From NCBI RefSeq assembly GCF_017745275.1, contig NZ_JAGHZS010000006.1, positions 372,001 through 436,000 of the forward strand: a DNA stretch of 64,000 nt, in the 5' to 3' direction. Positions 9,430 through 17,118 of the stretch are shown here, one piece after another. The DNA comes from Chitinophaga sp. (GTDB lineage: Bacteria > Bacteroidota > Bacteroidia > Chitinophagales > Chitinophagaceae). The notes below the pieces were generated by a model. That model was not told where the DNA came from. It saw only the letters and a list, made by a program, of their open reading frames with translations, and searched no databases. Every line of letters begins with the position of its first letter. Position 1 is the stretch's first letter. A program made the position numbers and the translations under genes.

Positions 9430-10845
9430 ATGAACAAGAAGCCCTTGGTGGTAACCCTCCTGTCTGCAGCAACTGTGCTGGGCATGATGTTAGGTACTTC
9501 CTGCAAAAAAGAACACAACGTAACAAATGATCGCCCGGTTTTGGCTGGTGGCCCTTCTGGTGCTTCCGGTACCTGCGGTGACAGTACTATTACTGGTGTA
9601 ATTACCAGCAACCTTACGCTGAAAAGCTGTAAAATTTACAAATTAGATGGTCTGGTGTATGTTAACAGCGGTGTAACTGTAACCGTTGAAGCAGGTACTG
9701 TGATCAAAGGTATTAAAGGCACTCCTCCTTCCGGTACCAACCCAGGTACTCCAGGTGGTGGACTGATTGTTACAAAAGGAGCGAAGTTGATTGCCGTAGG
9801 TACTCCTACCGATCCTATCATCTTTACTTCTAACGAAGCAGTACCTGCTTCCGGTGATTGGGGTGGTATCGTATTGTTAGGTAAAGCACCTACCAACCAT
9901 CCTGATTCTGTACTGGTAGAAGGTATCACTGGTCTTACGCCTGCCAGCGCTTATTATGGCGGACCTACCAATAACGTTGCTGCCGATAACTCCGGTAAGC
10001 TGGTTTATGTAAGAATTGAATATGCTGGTTATGAACTGGCTACTGACAATGAGCTGAACGGTTTAACCCTGGCAGGTGTTGGTAGCGGAACTCAGCTGGA
10101 TTACATCGAAGTGTACAAATCTAAAGATGATGCATTTGAATTCTTTGGTGGTACTGTGAACGCCAGTCACCTGATCGCTGTTGATCCATTGGATGATATG
10201 TTTGATACAGACAACGGCTACAGAGGTACTATCTCTTATGCTATTGGTATTTCTGATCCAAATCGTGCTGATAAGAGCCAGTCTAATGGTTTTGAAAGCG
10301 ATAACAACGCTACAGGTCTTACCTGGACTCCGTACACTCATCCTACTTACAGCAACGTTACCATCATTGGTCAGCCTACTGCTGCAGCAGCTTCTATTAC
10401 AAATGGTCTGCCTTCTGGTAATGGTAAATATGGCCGTGGTGCTCACCTGAGAAGAAATGCTGAATTTGCTATCAGCAACTCTATCTTCCTTGGTTTCAAC
10501 TACGGTATATCTCAGGATACTGCATTGCCTACTATTCAGCCGCCACATACACTGTCTAAATACTGGGCAGGTATCTCTACGCTGAGCACTAACTATGTAC
10601 ATGCATATGTTTATGCGTTCTCTAAAGAGTTTAACAACACTGCATATTCAGCTATCACTCCGTTGGGTACTACCAACAAAGGATATGTGAACGCAAATCC
10701 AAATGCCAGCATCCAGTTAGCAAATCCATTCGGTTCTCCCCGTTCTTTCAGCAACTATGTTCCTAATGCACTTTCTCCTGCTAAAACAGCCGGAGCATTT
10801 CCTACAGGAAACACTACCTGGGCTAACGGTTGGACAGTATTGTAA
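9430..10845 (+). CDS. surface lipoprotein of predicted right-handed beta-helix type
   Basis: 471 residues from ATG 9430; the reading frame extends upstream only to a TTG. Lipoprotein signal MNKKPLVVTLLSAATVLG then LGTSCKK (lipobox Cys near residue 25). The body has repeated short hydrophobic strands, YVNSGVTVTVEAGTVIKGI, GGGLIVTKGAKLIAVGTPTD, WGGIVLLGKAPTNHP, VYVRIEYAGYEL, and a later EFAISNSIFLGFNYGI, typical of parallel beta-helix or T9SS-associated surface proteins that accompany TonB receptors. It probably serves as substrate-binding partner in place of SusD (inference). Codons are strikingly biased to GGT, GCT, ACT and AAC, unlike its neighbours, suggesting strong expression. A shorter relative lies at 11693. 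A 15-bp stem-loop follows the stop. Confidence 0.8.
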   Translation: MNKKPLVVTLLSAATVLGMMLGTSCKKEHNVTNDRPVLAGGPSGASGTCGDSTITGVITSNLTLKSCKIYKLDGLVYVNSGVTVTVEAGTVIKGIKGTPPSGTNPGTPGGGLIVTKGAKLIAVGTPTDPIIFTSNEAVPASGDWGGIVLLGKAPTNHPDSVLVEGITGLTPASAYYGGPTNNVAADNSGKLVYVRIEYAGYELATDNELNGLTLAGVGSGTQLDYIEVYKSKDDAFEFFGGTVNASHLIAVDPLDDMFDTDNGYRGTISYAIGISDPNRADKSQSNGFESDNNATGLTWTPYTHPTYSNVTIIGQPTAAAASITNGLPSGNGKYGRGAHLRRNAEFAISNSIFLGFNYGISQDTALPTIQPPHTLSKYWAGISTLSTNYVHAYVYAFSKEFNNTAYSAITPLGTTNKGYVNANPNASIQLANPFGSPRSFSNYVPNALSPAKTAGAFPTGNTTWANGWTVL

Positions 10846-10858
10846 GATTTTTTCCCAG

Positions 10859-10892
10859 ATAACGTATAGGAGGGATTCCTCCTATACGTTAT
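10859..10892 (+). other. perfect 15-bp intercistronic stem-loop
   Basis: Arms 10859-10873 and 10878-10892 are exact reverse complements around the loop GATT. It lies 13 bp after the stop of the beta-helix lipoprotein and before the DUF4397-like gene. Only a weak T content follows, so partial termination or 3'-end protection of the abundant upstream message is more likely than full termination (inference). Confidence 0.7.
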
Positions 10893-10947
10893 TATCTCTA
10901 ATGAATTTATAAACAGCGTACACGTGAATAAAATGACATTTGCTGCG

Positions 10948-11685
10948 ATGAAATATTTAGTACTTTTCTTTTCTGTTTTGATATTGACGGTTTCCTGTCG
11001 TAAAGGAGACTTACCGGAAGCGCATTATTTTGGTAAGGTACACATTGACCTAATGAATCTTCCTAATACCCCTACCGTAATGATGTATTTAGATGGTAAG
11101 CCGCTGGATACTATTAAGATCATTGGTGGTACTTCGTTTGACATTCCTGCTAAAGAGAAGGCCAAATTATCTGCCTATGATGCTAAAAGTAAAGAATGGT
11201 TGGCGGATACCCTCCTTACTATTGTGCCTAATGGAAAGCAACAATTGAAATTTGCCTATAGTACTTTGTTCGGGCTGAAGGGATTTATAGCAGAAGGAGG
11301 TAACTCCACGGTGCCAGCAGATTCTTTAGATGTACGTTTATTCAATAATTTAAGTGCTGCTTTTTATCCCCTCGAATCTTATGATTTATCTTTTCTTTAT
11401 TTAGATCCTGTTTCCGGCGAAATCATGGAATCCAGCGCGGTGGTGAAAGGCTGGGGACGGAAACAATTGTCTCCGGTATTAAGGTTGAAAGTAGTGGCAG
11501 ATAATGGAGGTCAGTATACATACGTTGCTCAACTAAGAGACCCGGCTACCGGAGAGGTAGTATCACAGCCGGATGGATCGGTATTTTTTGTGATGACAGG
11601 TACTGACCTGGGAGGAAAGACAAGGATCACAACGGTGATCGATGATAATACAGGAAGTATCTCTTTCAATGAAATAGATCTCTGA
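10948..11685 (+). CDS. DUF4397-like lipoprotein
   Basis: 245 residues from ATG 10948, chosen because MKYLVLFFSVLILTVSC is a canonical lipoprotein signal with Cys at 17; GTG 10924 and ATG 10933 are in-frame alternatives. The mature part begins with HIDLMNLPNTPTVMMYLDGK, resembling the DUF4397 motif in which a short beta strand presents a conserved V-Y-x-D-G, followed by TSFDIPAKEKAKLSAYDAK. DUF4397 proteins are surface or periplasmic beta-sandwich lipoproteins of unknown function. It lies between the two beta-helix lipoproteins (7 bp before the next gene) and so belongs to the receptor operon started at 5104. Confidence 0.68.
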   Translation: MKYLVLFFSVLILTVSCRKGDLPEAHYFGKVHIDLMNLPNTPTVMMYLDGKPLDTIKIIGGTSFDIPAKEKAKLSAYDAKSKEWLADTLLTIVPNGKQQLKFAYSTLFGLKGFIAEGGNSTVPADSLDVRLFNNLSAAFYPLESYDLSFLYLDPVSGEIMESSAVVKGWGRKQLSPVLRLKVVADNGGQYTYVAQLRDPATGEVVSQPDGSVFFVMTGTDLGGKTRITTVIDDNTGSISFNEIDL

Positions 11686-11692
11686 TAAAACC

Positions 11693-12397
11693 ATGCACCC
11701 CGCTAAAAAACATATAACCCGTTTACTTCCATACCTCCTGTATGGAATAGGCAGCTTATCCGTTATAGCGGCCGGCTGCAAAAAGAGTGACGAAGTAAAA
11801 CCACCTTCCTCACCAGACATCAAAATGGAAATGATCCCTGTTTCCGATACCCTCCGCCATGTGATTGCCACCAATACGTTATTGACCGCTAACCATCCCT
11901 GGTATATTGATGGTTGGGTGTACGTTACTAATGAGGCCACATTAAGAGTGGAAGCAGGAGCTACTATACATGTATTGCCTTCGGCCGTTAATAAGAAAGA
12001 TGGCAGCGGCAGCGGTGGATTGATTATCACCCGCGGTGCGCATATTTACGCCTCGGGTACTGCTGACCGGCCCATTGAAATTAATGTGGCGAAGACAACA
12101 AAAAATGGCGCCTCCGGTATCATTGTGTTGGGAAAGGCAGCCGTGGAAAAGAAACATATGACACTGGACAACCCCGACGCACCTACGCTCAATCACCTGA
12201 GCTATGGCGGTAAAGAGCCGGACGACAGCTCCGGTGTACTGAAACATCTGCATATTAACTACTACCGTATAGCGGGAACAGGATTCATCGGTGGCTTATT
12301 GCTGCTGGGAACCGGCAACCGCACCACCGTTGAAGATATTACGTTAGCTCCTTTATCTGTGAAGCAGCCGGTATTGAAATCCGCCAGGTTGCATTAA
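11693..12397 (+). CDS. short beta-helix-type lipoprotein, relative of 9430-10845
   Basis: 234 residues. The signal peptide ends at VIAAGCKKSDE (lipobox Cys about residue 25). The body repeats the motifs of the larger protein in the same order: WVYVTNEATLRVEAGATIHV, GSGGLIITRGAHIYASGTAD, GIIVLGKAAVEKKHM, LKHLHINYYRIAG. It is about half as long, ending after the segment that corresponds to the first half of its relative, so it may be a truncated duplicate or a distinct short partner. No frameshift continuing the homology was found in the 74 bp before the convergent gene. It is last in the operon 5104-12397. Confidence 0.75.
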   Translation: MHPAKKHITRLLPYLLYGIGSLSVIAAGCKKSDEVKPPSSPDIKMEMIPVSDTLRHVIATNTLLTANHPWYIDGWVYVTNEATLRVEAGATIHVLPSAVNKKDGSGSGGLIITRGAHIYASGTADRPIEINVAKTTKNGASGIIVLGKAAVEKKHMTLDNPDAPTLNHLSYGGKEPDDSSGVLKHLHINYYRIAGTGFIGGLLLLGTGNRTTVEDITLAPLSVKQPVLKSARLH

Positions 12398-12471
12398 GAG
12401 ACACAAATAAATTGGAACCCCTATTTGCACCTTTACGCATATGCCGTTGTTGTTAGCCCCTTTTCCCTTTT

Positions 12472-13848
12472 TTATTTTGGTAAGATGATCAAACTATTGA
12501 TGGCCGCCTGGCGGCGCGCATCATATACGTGGATACGTGCCGGTAAGTTGCCTTCCGGTGCGGTGCGGCCATTGCCGGCAATTACGGCCAGTGCTTTTGC
12601 CAATAATGGATCTTCTGTATTGCCCAGTGGTAGTAGTGGCTGGCGGCTCATTTCATCTACTGTATATTGGGGAGTAATACCTGCAGTGTAATTGCCGTTG
12701 CCATTGGCATTACTCAGGCGGTAAGTAAGTGGATGCATGATCCACGGAATGCGTTTGGGACTACGCATATCATATACAACCACTGCACCTTTATCTTTTC
12801 CTACGGTAGTTTCTCCAATCTGTATGACCTGTGTATAGGGTTTGAGGTTATTAATTAATAGCTCTGCGGCGGATACGGTTTGATGGCCGCTGAGAATAAA
12901 TACCCGGGGTAATTGAAGCTGTGCATTAGCGAGGCTGCCAAAAGGAATGACATCGCCGTTTTCAGGGACCGACAGTGTAGTGGCGAAATCCAGGGTTCTG
13001 GTACCCATGCGCCCATTGCCACTGTATTTTACAAAGGTACTGGTGGCAGTGATGGCAGGAGCTGTCATGGCGGTGATCATAGCGGCCGCAGCAAGACTGC
13101 CTCCCACATTATAACGCAGGTCAATTACCAGGTCGTTGATGCGGTTGGTTTTAAATTCCTGGAAAGCGGCCAGCAGGTAGTTATTATAGCCGTCTGCAAA
13201 AGCATTATAGAAAAGATAGCCTACTTTTTTGTTGCCGCTGTTAATCACTTGTGACGTGTACACCGGGTTTTCTGTTTGCCTGCCCGCCTGCAGCAGTACC
13301 AGCGGGCTTTCTGTAATTACATTGCTATTAATGATAGCAGGGGTAATGGTACCGGAAGTAGCTGTGCGCAGTTGTTCGCTGAGGGTGGCACTGTTGGCGG
13401 TTGTTAACGGTATTTCATTGATGCGGGTAAAGTAGGTGCCTCTTTTTAATCCGTTGGCGGCGGCATGGGAGCCGGGTATCACCAGCTTGATTACTCCTAT
13501 GACCCCACCTGTAGCGGATGGCCAGTTGATAATACTAAAGTCTATCCCGTATTTATATAGCATATCGCTTTTGACAGATGCCGGTTCGGCAGGATTATAG
13601 ATCAGGGAGAATTTATCTTCCGGGCTTTTGATACGATCAAAAAATGCCTGTGTGGCTTGTGTGGCATCTGCCTGTTGTGGTAACTGGTCATTCCACAGGT
13701 AAAATAATCGCATGCTGTCCAGTATCCATTGATTGATTTCCTGTTGGGTAACGGGGCCGGTGGGCACGGTGGGGGAATCGTCTTTTTTATGGCAGGCAGC
13801 CAGCAGTACAATGATGCACAGTACAAACAAAGTGTTAGGAGGTCTCAT
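12472..13848 (-). CDS. S41-family (C-terminal processing) peptidase, lipoprotein
   Basis: 458 residues. Lipobox at LLAACHKK (Cys about 19). An N-terminal helical region (INQWILDSMRLFYLWNDQLP) is typical of Bacteroidota S41 lipoproteins. A PDZ-like segment follows at about 105-165 (VIKLVIPGSHAAANGLKRGT). The protease core contains DLVIDLRYNVGGSLAAAAMI, the serine motif VFILSGHQTVSAAELL (Ser in TVSAAE) and the lysine region GETTVGKDKG, consistent with the Ser-Lys dyad. It lies 31 bp downstream of an ECF sigma gene on the same strand and converges on the FecR/receptor operon. Substrate unknown; S41 proteases such as Prc are known elsewhere to process FecR-type anti-sigma factors. Confidence 0.9.
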   Translation of the reverse strand: MRPPNTLFVLCIIVLLAACHKKDDSPTVPTGPVTQQEINQWILDSMRLFYLWNDQLPQQADATQATQAFFDRIKSPEDKFSLIYNPAEPASVKSDMLYKYGIDFSIINWPSATGGVIGVIKLVIPGSHAAANGLKRGTYFTRINEIPLTTANSATLSEQLRTATSGTITPAIINSNVITESPLVLLQAGRQTENPVYTSQVINSGNKKVGYLFYNAFADGYNNYLLAAFQEFKTNRINDLVIDLRYNVGGSLAAAAMITAMTAPAITATSTFVKYSGNGRMGTRTLDFATTLSVPENGDVIPFGSLANAQLQLPRVFILSGHQTVSAAELLINNLKPYTQVIQIGETTVGKDKGAVVVYDMRSPKRIPWIMHPLTYRLSNANGNGNYTAGITPQYTVDEMSRQPLLPLGNTEDPLLAKALAVIAGNGRTAPEGNLPARIHVYDARRQAAINSLIILPK

Positions 13849-13879
13849 GTTTAAAATTTAAGAAAGGTGGCAGACAGGG

Positions 13880-14434
13880 CTATTTCCGTCTTTCTATATC
13901 TACATAAAAATGATGGCTTAATTCTTTCCGGATATATTGAAGGGCAGCGGTGAGGTGATTTTTAACGGTAGCAGGGGAGATGGACAATTCCTCACCTATT
14001 TGTTTGTGGCTATAGCCATGGTCGCGGCTTAGGGTGTATACATGACGGCGCTGTTCCGGCATTCTTTCTACCAGTTTTACTAACTGCGAGCTGAATTCTT
14101 TTTGAAGAAATACATTTTCACCGCTGCCAGTGCTGTGAGGCTGATCCTGTGCAGCTTGTGAGAGCGCCTTTCTTTCCCGGTACAGTTTACGGCTTTCATC
14201 TATCACCAGATGTTTCACATATACAAACAGCAAAGGAAAAATGTCCTGGTCTTTTTTCACCTCGTTGATGTTTTCCCACAAACGAACAAAACATAACTGG
14301 GTGATTTCCTGCGCTCTGGAAGCATCGTTGGTTAACTTAAATGCAAACCGGTAAACTTTCGCATTGTTCTCCTCAAATATTTTTTCAAAAAGTGCTTTAG
14401 GAGGGCTGTCAGACATAGTTCGTGGTTGTAACAT
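13880..14434 (-). CDS. ECF RNA polymerase sigma-70 factor (no adjacent FecR)
   Basis: 184 residues. Region 2: FAFKLTNDASRAQEITQLCF, VRLWENINEVKK. Region 4: MPEQRRHVYTLSRDHGYSHK, IGEELSISPATVKNHLTAAL. Starts at ATG 14434 or the internal ATG 14416. The next gene on its strand is the S41 protease (31 bp), not an anti-sigma factor, which is unusual among the sigma genes here. The unpaired FecR at 5104-6024 across the convergent operon is a possible partner (inference). No hydrophobic C-terminal tail. Confidence 0.92.
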   Translation of the reverse strand: MLQPRTMSDSPPKALFEKIFEENNAKVYRFAFKLTNDASRAQEITQLCFVRLWENINEVKKDQDIFPLLFVYVKHLVIDESRKLYRERKALSQAAQDQPHSTGSGENVFLQKEFSSQLVKLVERMPEQRRHVYTLSRDHGYSHKQIGEELSISPATVKNHLTAALQYIRKELSHHFYVDIERRK

Positions 14435-14588
14435 GATCCGGATATAAATATAAGCCGGCTATGTTACACGAATGTTAAGCCGCCTCTTTTTCCGGAAAAT
14501 GAGCGGGTGATGACAAAGAATTCCACTTTGTTATACCGTACTTTTCCGGCGGCGCCCACCTTGAACTGCTGTGTAGGAAGATGGCCAG

Positions 14589-15266
14589 CTAAAGATTGTC
14601 TAATACTTCTTTATAGCCTCTTCCAACAGGTAGCTGGATGCCGTTTAGTTCTACCATTTCGGCTGTATAGGCGTCAATTTTATGTACGGCTACAATGAAC
14701 GACCGGTGTATACGTTTGAAGGCATTGGCGGGGAGTAGCGCTTCAATTTCATGTGTACTCATTTTAGAGAGGTATTCATTTTTGAGGGTGACAATTTTTA
14801 TATATTCCCGCTGGCTTTCAATGTATAAAATCTCTGAGAACAACACTTTTACTTTCCGCTTTTGTACATTCACGAAAATAAAGTCCCTGGCTTCGTCGGG
14901 GACTTTTTGCTGTGCAGCATTCACTTTATTGACAGCTGTCAGGAACCGTTCAAATTCAATGGGTTTTAGCAGGTAGTCGGTAACATTCAGGTTGAAGCCT
15001 TCTACGGCATATTGGTGATAGGCGGTGGTAACAATCACCGCCGGCGGATTGGCCAGTGTTTTCAGGAAAGCCATTCCTTTGAGTTTAGGTAGATGGATAT
15101 CTAAAAAAATAAGGTCGGTGGTATGTTGTTGGAGGAATTCGGTAGCAAGGATAGCATCTTTACATACCTTTTGCAATTCCAGGAAGGGCACATCTGAGAT
15201 ATAGTCGCAGAGTACTTTAGCGGCCAGTGGCTCGTCTTCTATAATGATACACTTTATTTTAGACAT
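14589..15266 (-). CDS. LytTR-family response regulator
   Basis: 225 residues. Receiver domain 1-120 with the acidic pair in IIIEDEPLAAK, the phospho-acceptor Asp in DLIFLDIHLPKLKG and Lys in NVTDYLLKPIEF. A C-terminal LytTR DNA-binding domain follows (about 130-225: IFVNVQKRKVKVLFSEILYI, LLPANAFKRIHRSFIVAVHK). It overlaps the histidine kinase gene by 8 bp, so the pair is translationally coupled. LytTR regulators bind direct repeats upstream of target genes; the target is not evident. Confidence 0.95.
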   Translation of the reverse strand: MSKIKCIIIEDEPLAAKVLCDYISDVPFLELQKVCKDAILATEFLQQHTTDLIFLDIHLPKLKGMAFLKTLANPPAVIVTTAYHQYAVEGFNLNVTDYLLKPIEFERFLTAVNKVNAAQQKVPDEARDFIFVNVQKRKVKVLFSEILYIESQREYIKIVTLKNEYLSKMSTHEIEALLPANAFKRIHRSFIVAVHKIDAYTAEMVELNGIQLPVGRGYKEVLDNL

Positions 15267-16296
15267 GATGTGCGAGGTTTATTTTCAGCGTAGCGGTGAA
15301 TACAAAATCACCGGGTACAATATTGAGTTGATAATCGGTGTACATAAGTTGTAACTGCCGCCGCAGGTTAGCGAGACCAATATTCTCTTTGATGGGTTGC
15401 CCACTGGCCGGATCGCCGGTGGAATTTTTTACGATGAATAACAACTGTTTGTTTTTGATGGAGAGATGGATATCCACAAAGGGATGTTCTCTTGTTTCTG
15501 ATACCCCATGTTTGAAGGCGTTTTCTACCAGTGGGATCAGCAGCAGGGGCGGCAACGATTGTTTCTGATCATCGAGGTCGTAGTTGAAGTTGATGCGTAA
15601 TGAATCGTCATAGCGCAATTTTTCCAGGGCAATGTAGTCGTCAATAATTTTAAGGTCCTGCTCCACGGCGATGTATGGACCGCTGGTTTCGTATAGCATA
15701 TACCGTAGTATTTTAGATAACCGCAGGATGGACTCTGGCGCCAGATCCGACTTGTCTCTTGCCAGCGAATAGATATTGTTGAGGGTATTGAATAAAAAAT
15801 GTGGATTCGTTTGGGACTTCAGGTAGTTCAGCTCGGCCTGTTGACTTTCGATACGTAATTGCTGTGCGGTTTGTTTCAATCTTACATAAGTATAAATATG
15901 CCGGATCACGCCAAAAAATATCAGGGAGCCGATGCCATACCCGGTGAGTTGACCGATCCTGGATTCGATAGACATGGATTTGCCCAGCGGGGTGTATATA
16001 TGCAGGGTTACTCCCAGCGTGCGCCACAGGTAGAATCCCACTGAAAAAATAAACACGTAAGGTAATAAGGAAAGGAAAGAGCGGATCCAGTGTTGCCAGC
16101 TTAATTTAGACAGGGTACGTTCAAACAGTTGATAGTTAGCGATGGATAAATAGATAAGCAGCCACACTTCGTTCACTATCTGCAGTGTAAAGTCAGTAGC
16201 GTCGTGCGTCATATCCGCCAGCAGGTTTACCAGCAGGAAAGCTGGTATTAGCCATACGTATAGTTTAAATTGGGGAATGTCGGAAAGCTTCTTCAT
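15259..16296 (-). CDS. LytS/YehU-type sensor histidine kinase
   Basis: 345 residues from ATG 16296 (MKKLSDIPQFKLYVWLIPAF); a GTG 13 codons upstream is possible but gives a poor N-terminus. Four hydrophobic segments occupy roughly the first 140 residues, followed by a short coiled segment (AQQLRIESQQAELNYLKSQ), the His_kinase motif TNPHFLFNTLNNIYSLARD with the phospho-accepting His, and an ATPase domain (PPLLLIPLVENAFKHGVSE, NIGLANLRRQLQLMY). No extracytoplasmic sensor domain is obvious, so the signal may be membrane-related. Partner of the LytTR regulator at 14589-15266. Confidence 0.93.
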   Translation of the reverse strand: MKKLSDIPQFKLYVWLIPAFLLVNLLADMTHDATDFTLQIVNEVWLLIYLSIANYQLFERTLSKLSWQHWIRSFLSLLPYVFIFSVGFYLWRTLGVTLHIYTPLGKSMSIESRIGQLTGYGIGSLIFFGVIRHIYTYVRLKQTAQQLRIESQQAELNYLKSQTNPHFLFNTLNNIYSLARDKSDLAPESILRLSKILRYMLYETSGPYIAVEQDLKIIDDYIALEKLRYDDSLRINFNYDLDDQKQSLPPLLLIPLVENAFKHGVSETREHPFVDIHLSIKNKQLLFIVKNSTGDPASGQPIKENIGLANLRRQLQLMYTDYQLNIVPGDFVFTATLKINLAHHV

Positions 16297-16462
16297 GTGA
16301 ATGTTTGCTGGGATAAATGTCGATAAATATTTCACATCCTCCTAATCTCTTCCCGTGGTATACGATATACGGTTGTTCGTTTACCAATACCTGTTGTTCG
16401 TTGATAACGCGCTATAGCAGTGCCTCTTATTTGCTAACCTTGTACTACAAACAACCAAAAAT

Positions 16463-17116
16463 ATGAGCAAGCTAATACAGTTCGGCGAAATAGTAGAGGG
16501 ATATGATATCCCCGTGCTGAATGAAAGGGAAATCAGGGCCGCTGCAGGCATCCTGTTTCTACTCACCTATACCTCTTTGATGTTTATTCTTTTTGATGGT
16601 AATTTTTTATTGGTAAAGTATTTTATTCCCATCTTCCTCCTTGATTTACTGATACGGGTATTTATTAATCCACGGTATTCTCCTGCCTTGATTATAGGGC
16701 GTTTCATGGTACGTAATCAAACACCGGAATATGTAGGCGCACGGCAAAAACGGTTTGCCTGGAGTATTGGTATTGTGTTGTCCTCGGTGATGTTTACTTT
16801 CCTGGTTATCGTCAATGCTTATAGTCCTATTACAGGTATCGGCTGCCTGATATGCCTGGTGTTCCTGTTTTTTGAAGCGGCATTTGGTATTTGTTTAGGT
16901 TGCCTGGTATATCCGCTGTTTTTTAAAGATAAAGTACAGTATTGCCCGGGAGAGATTTGTGATACCAGGCTTAAACAACCTATTCAAAAGATCTCTATAG
17001 CACAGTGGGGGGTATTGTTATTGTTTGCGGCGGCGGTATTTTTCTCGCCGCGGGTGTTGCAAAAAACATTCAGTAAAGAGCCACATAATTTATTTAAATC
17101 CGAAAAAAACAGGTAA
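16463..17116 (+). CDS. DUF4395-family integral membrane protein
   Basis: 217 residues with about five hydrophobic segments. MSKLIQFGEIVEGYDIPVLN and EREIRAAAGILFLLTYTSLM match the start of DUF4395 proteins; RVFINPRYSPALIIGRFMVR, YVGARQKRFAWSIGIVLS and CLGCLVYPLFF also fit. Cysteines cluster around the fourth and fifth segments (GIGCLICLVF, GICLGC, YCPGEIC), which in this family suggests a link to sulfur or thiol handling (inference). The stop is 2 bp before the cysteine-desulfurase-like gene, indicating cotranscription. Confidence 0.85.
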   Translation: MSKLIQFGEIVEGYDIPVLNEREIRAAAGILFLLTYTSLMFILFDGNFLLVKYFIPIFLLDLLIRVFINPRYSPALIIGRFMVRNQTPEYVGARQKRFAWSIGIVLSSVMFTFLVIVNAYSPITGIGCLICLVFLFFEAAFGICLGCLVYPLFFKDKVQYCPGEICDTRLKQPIQKISIAQWGVLLLFAAAVFFSPRVLQKTFSKEPHNLFKSEKNR

Positions 17117-17118
17117 GT

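Noticed and set aside
11693..12397. Frameshifted pseudogene reading of the short beta-helix lipoprotein
   Set aside because: No continuation of the homology in other frames was seen before the convergent gene, so it is listed as an intact short gene.
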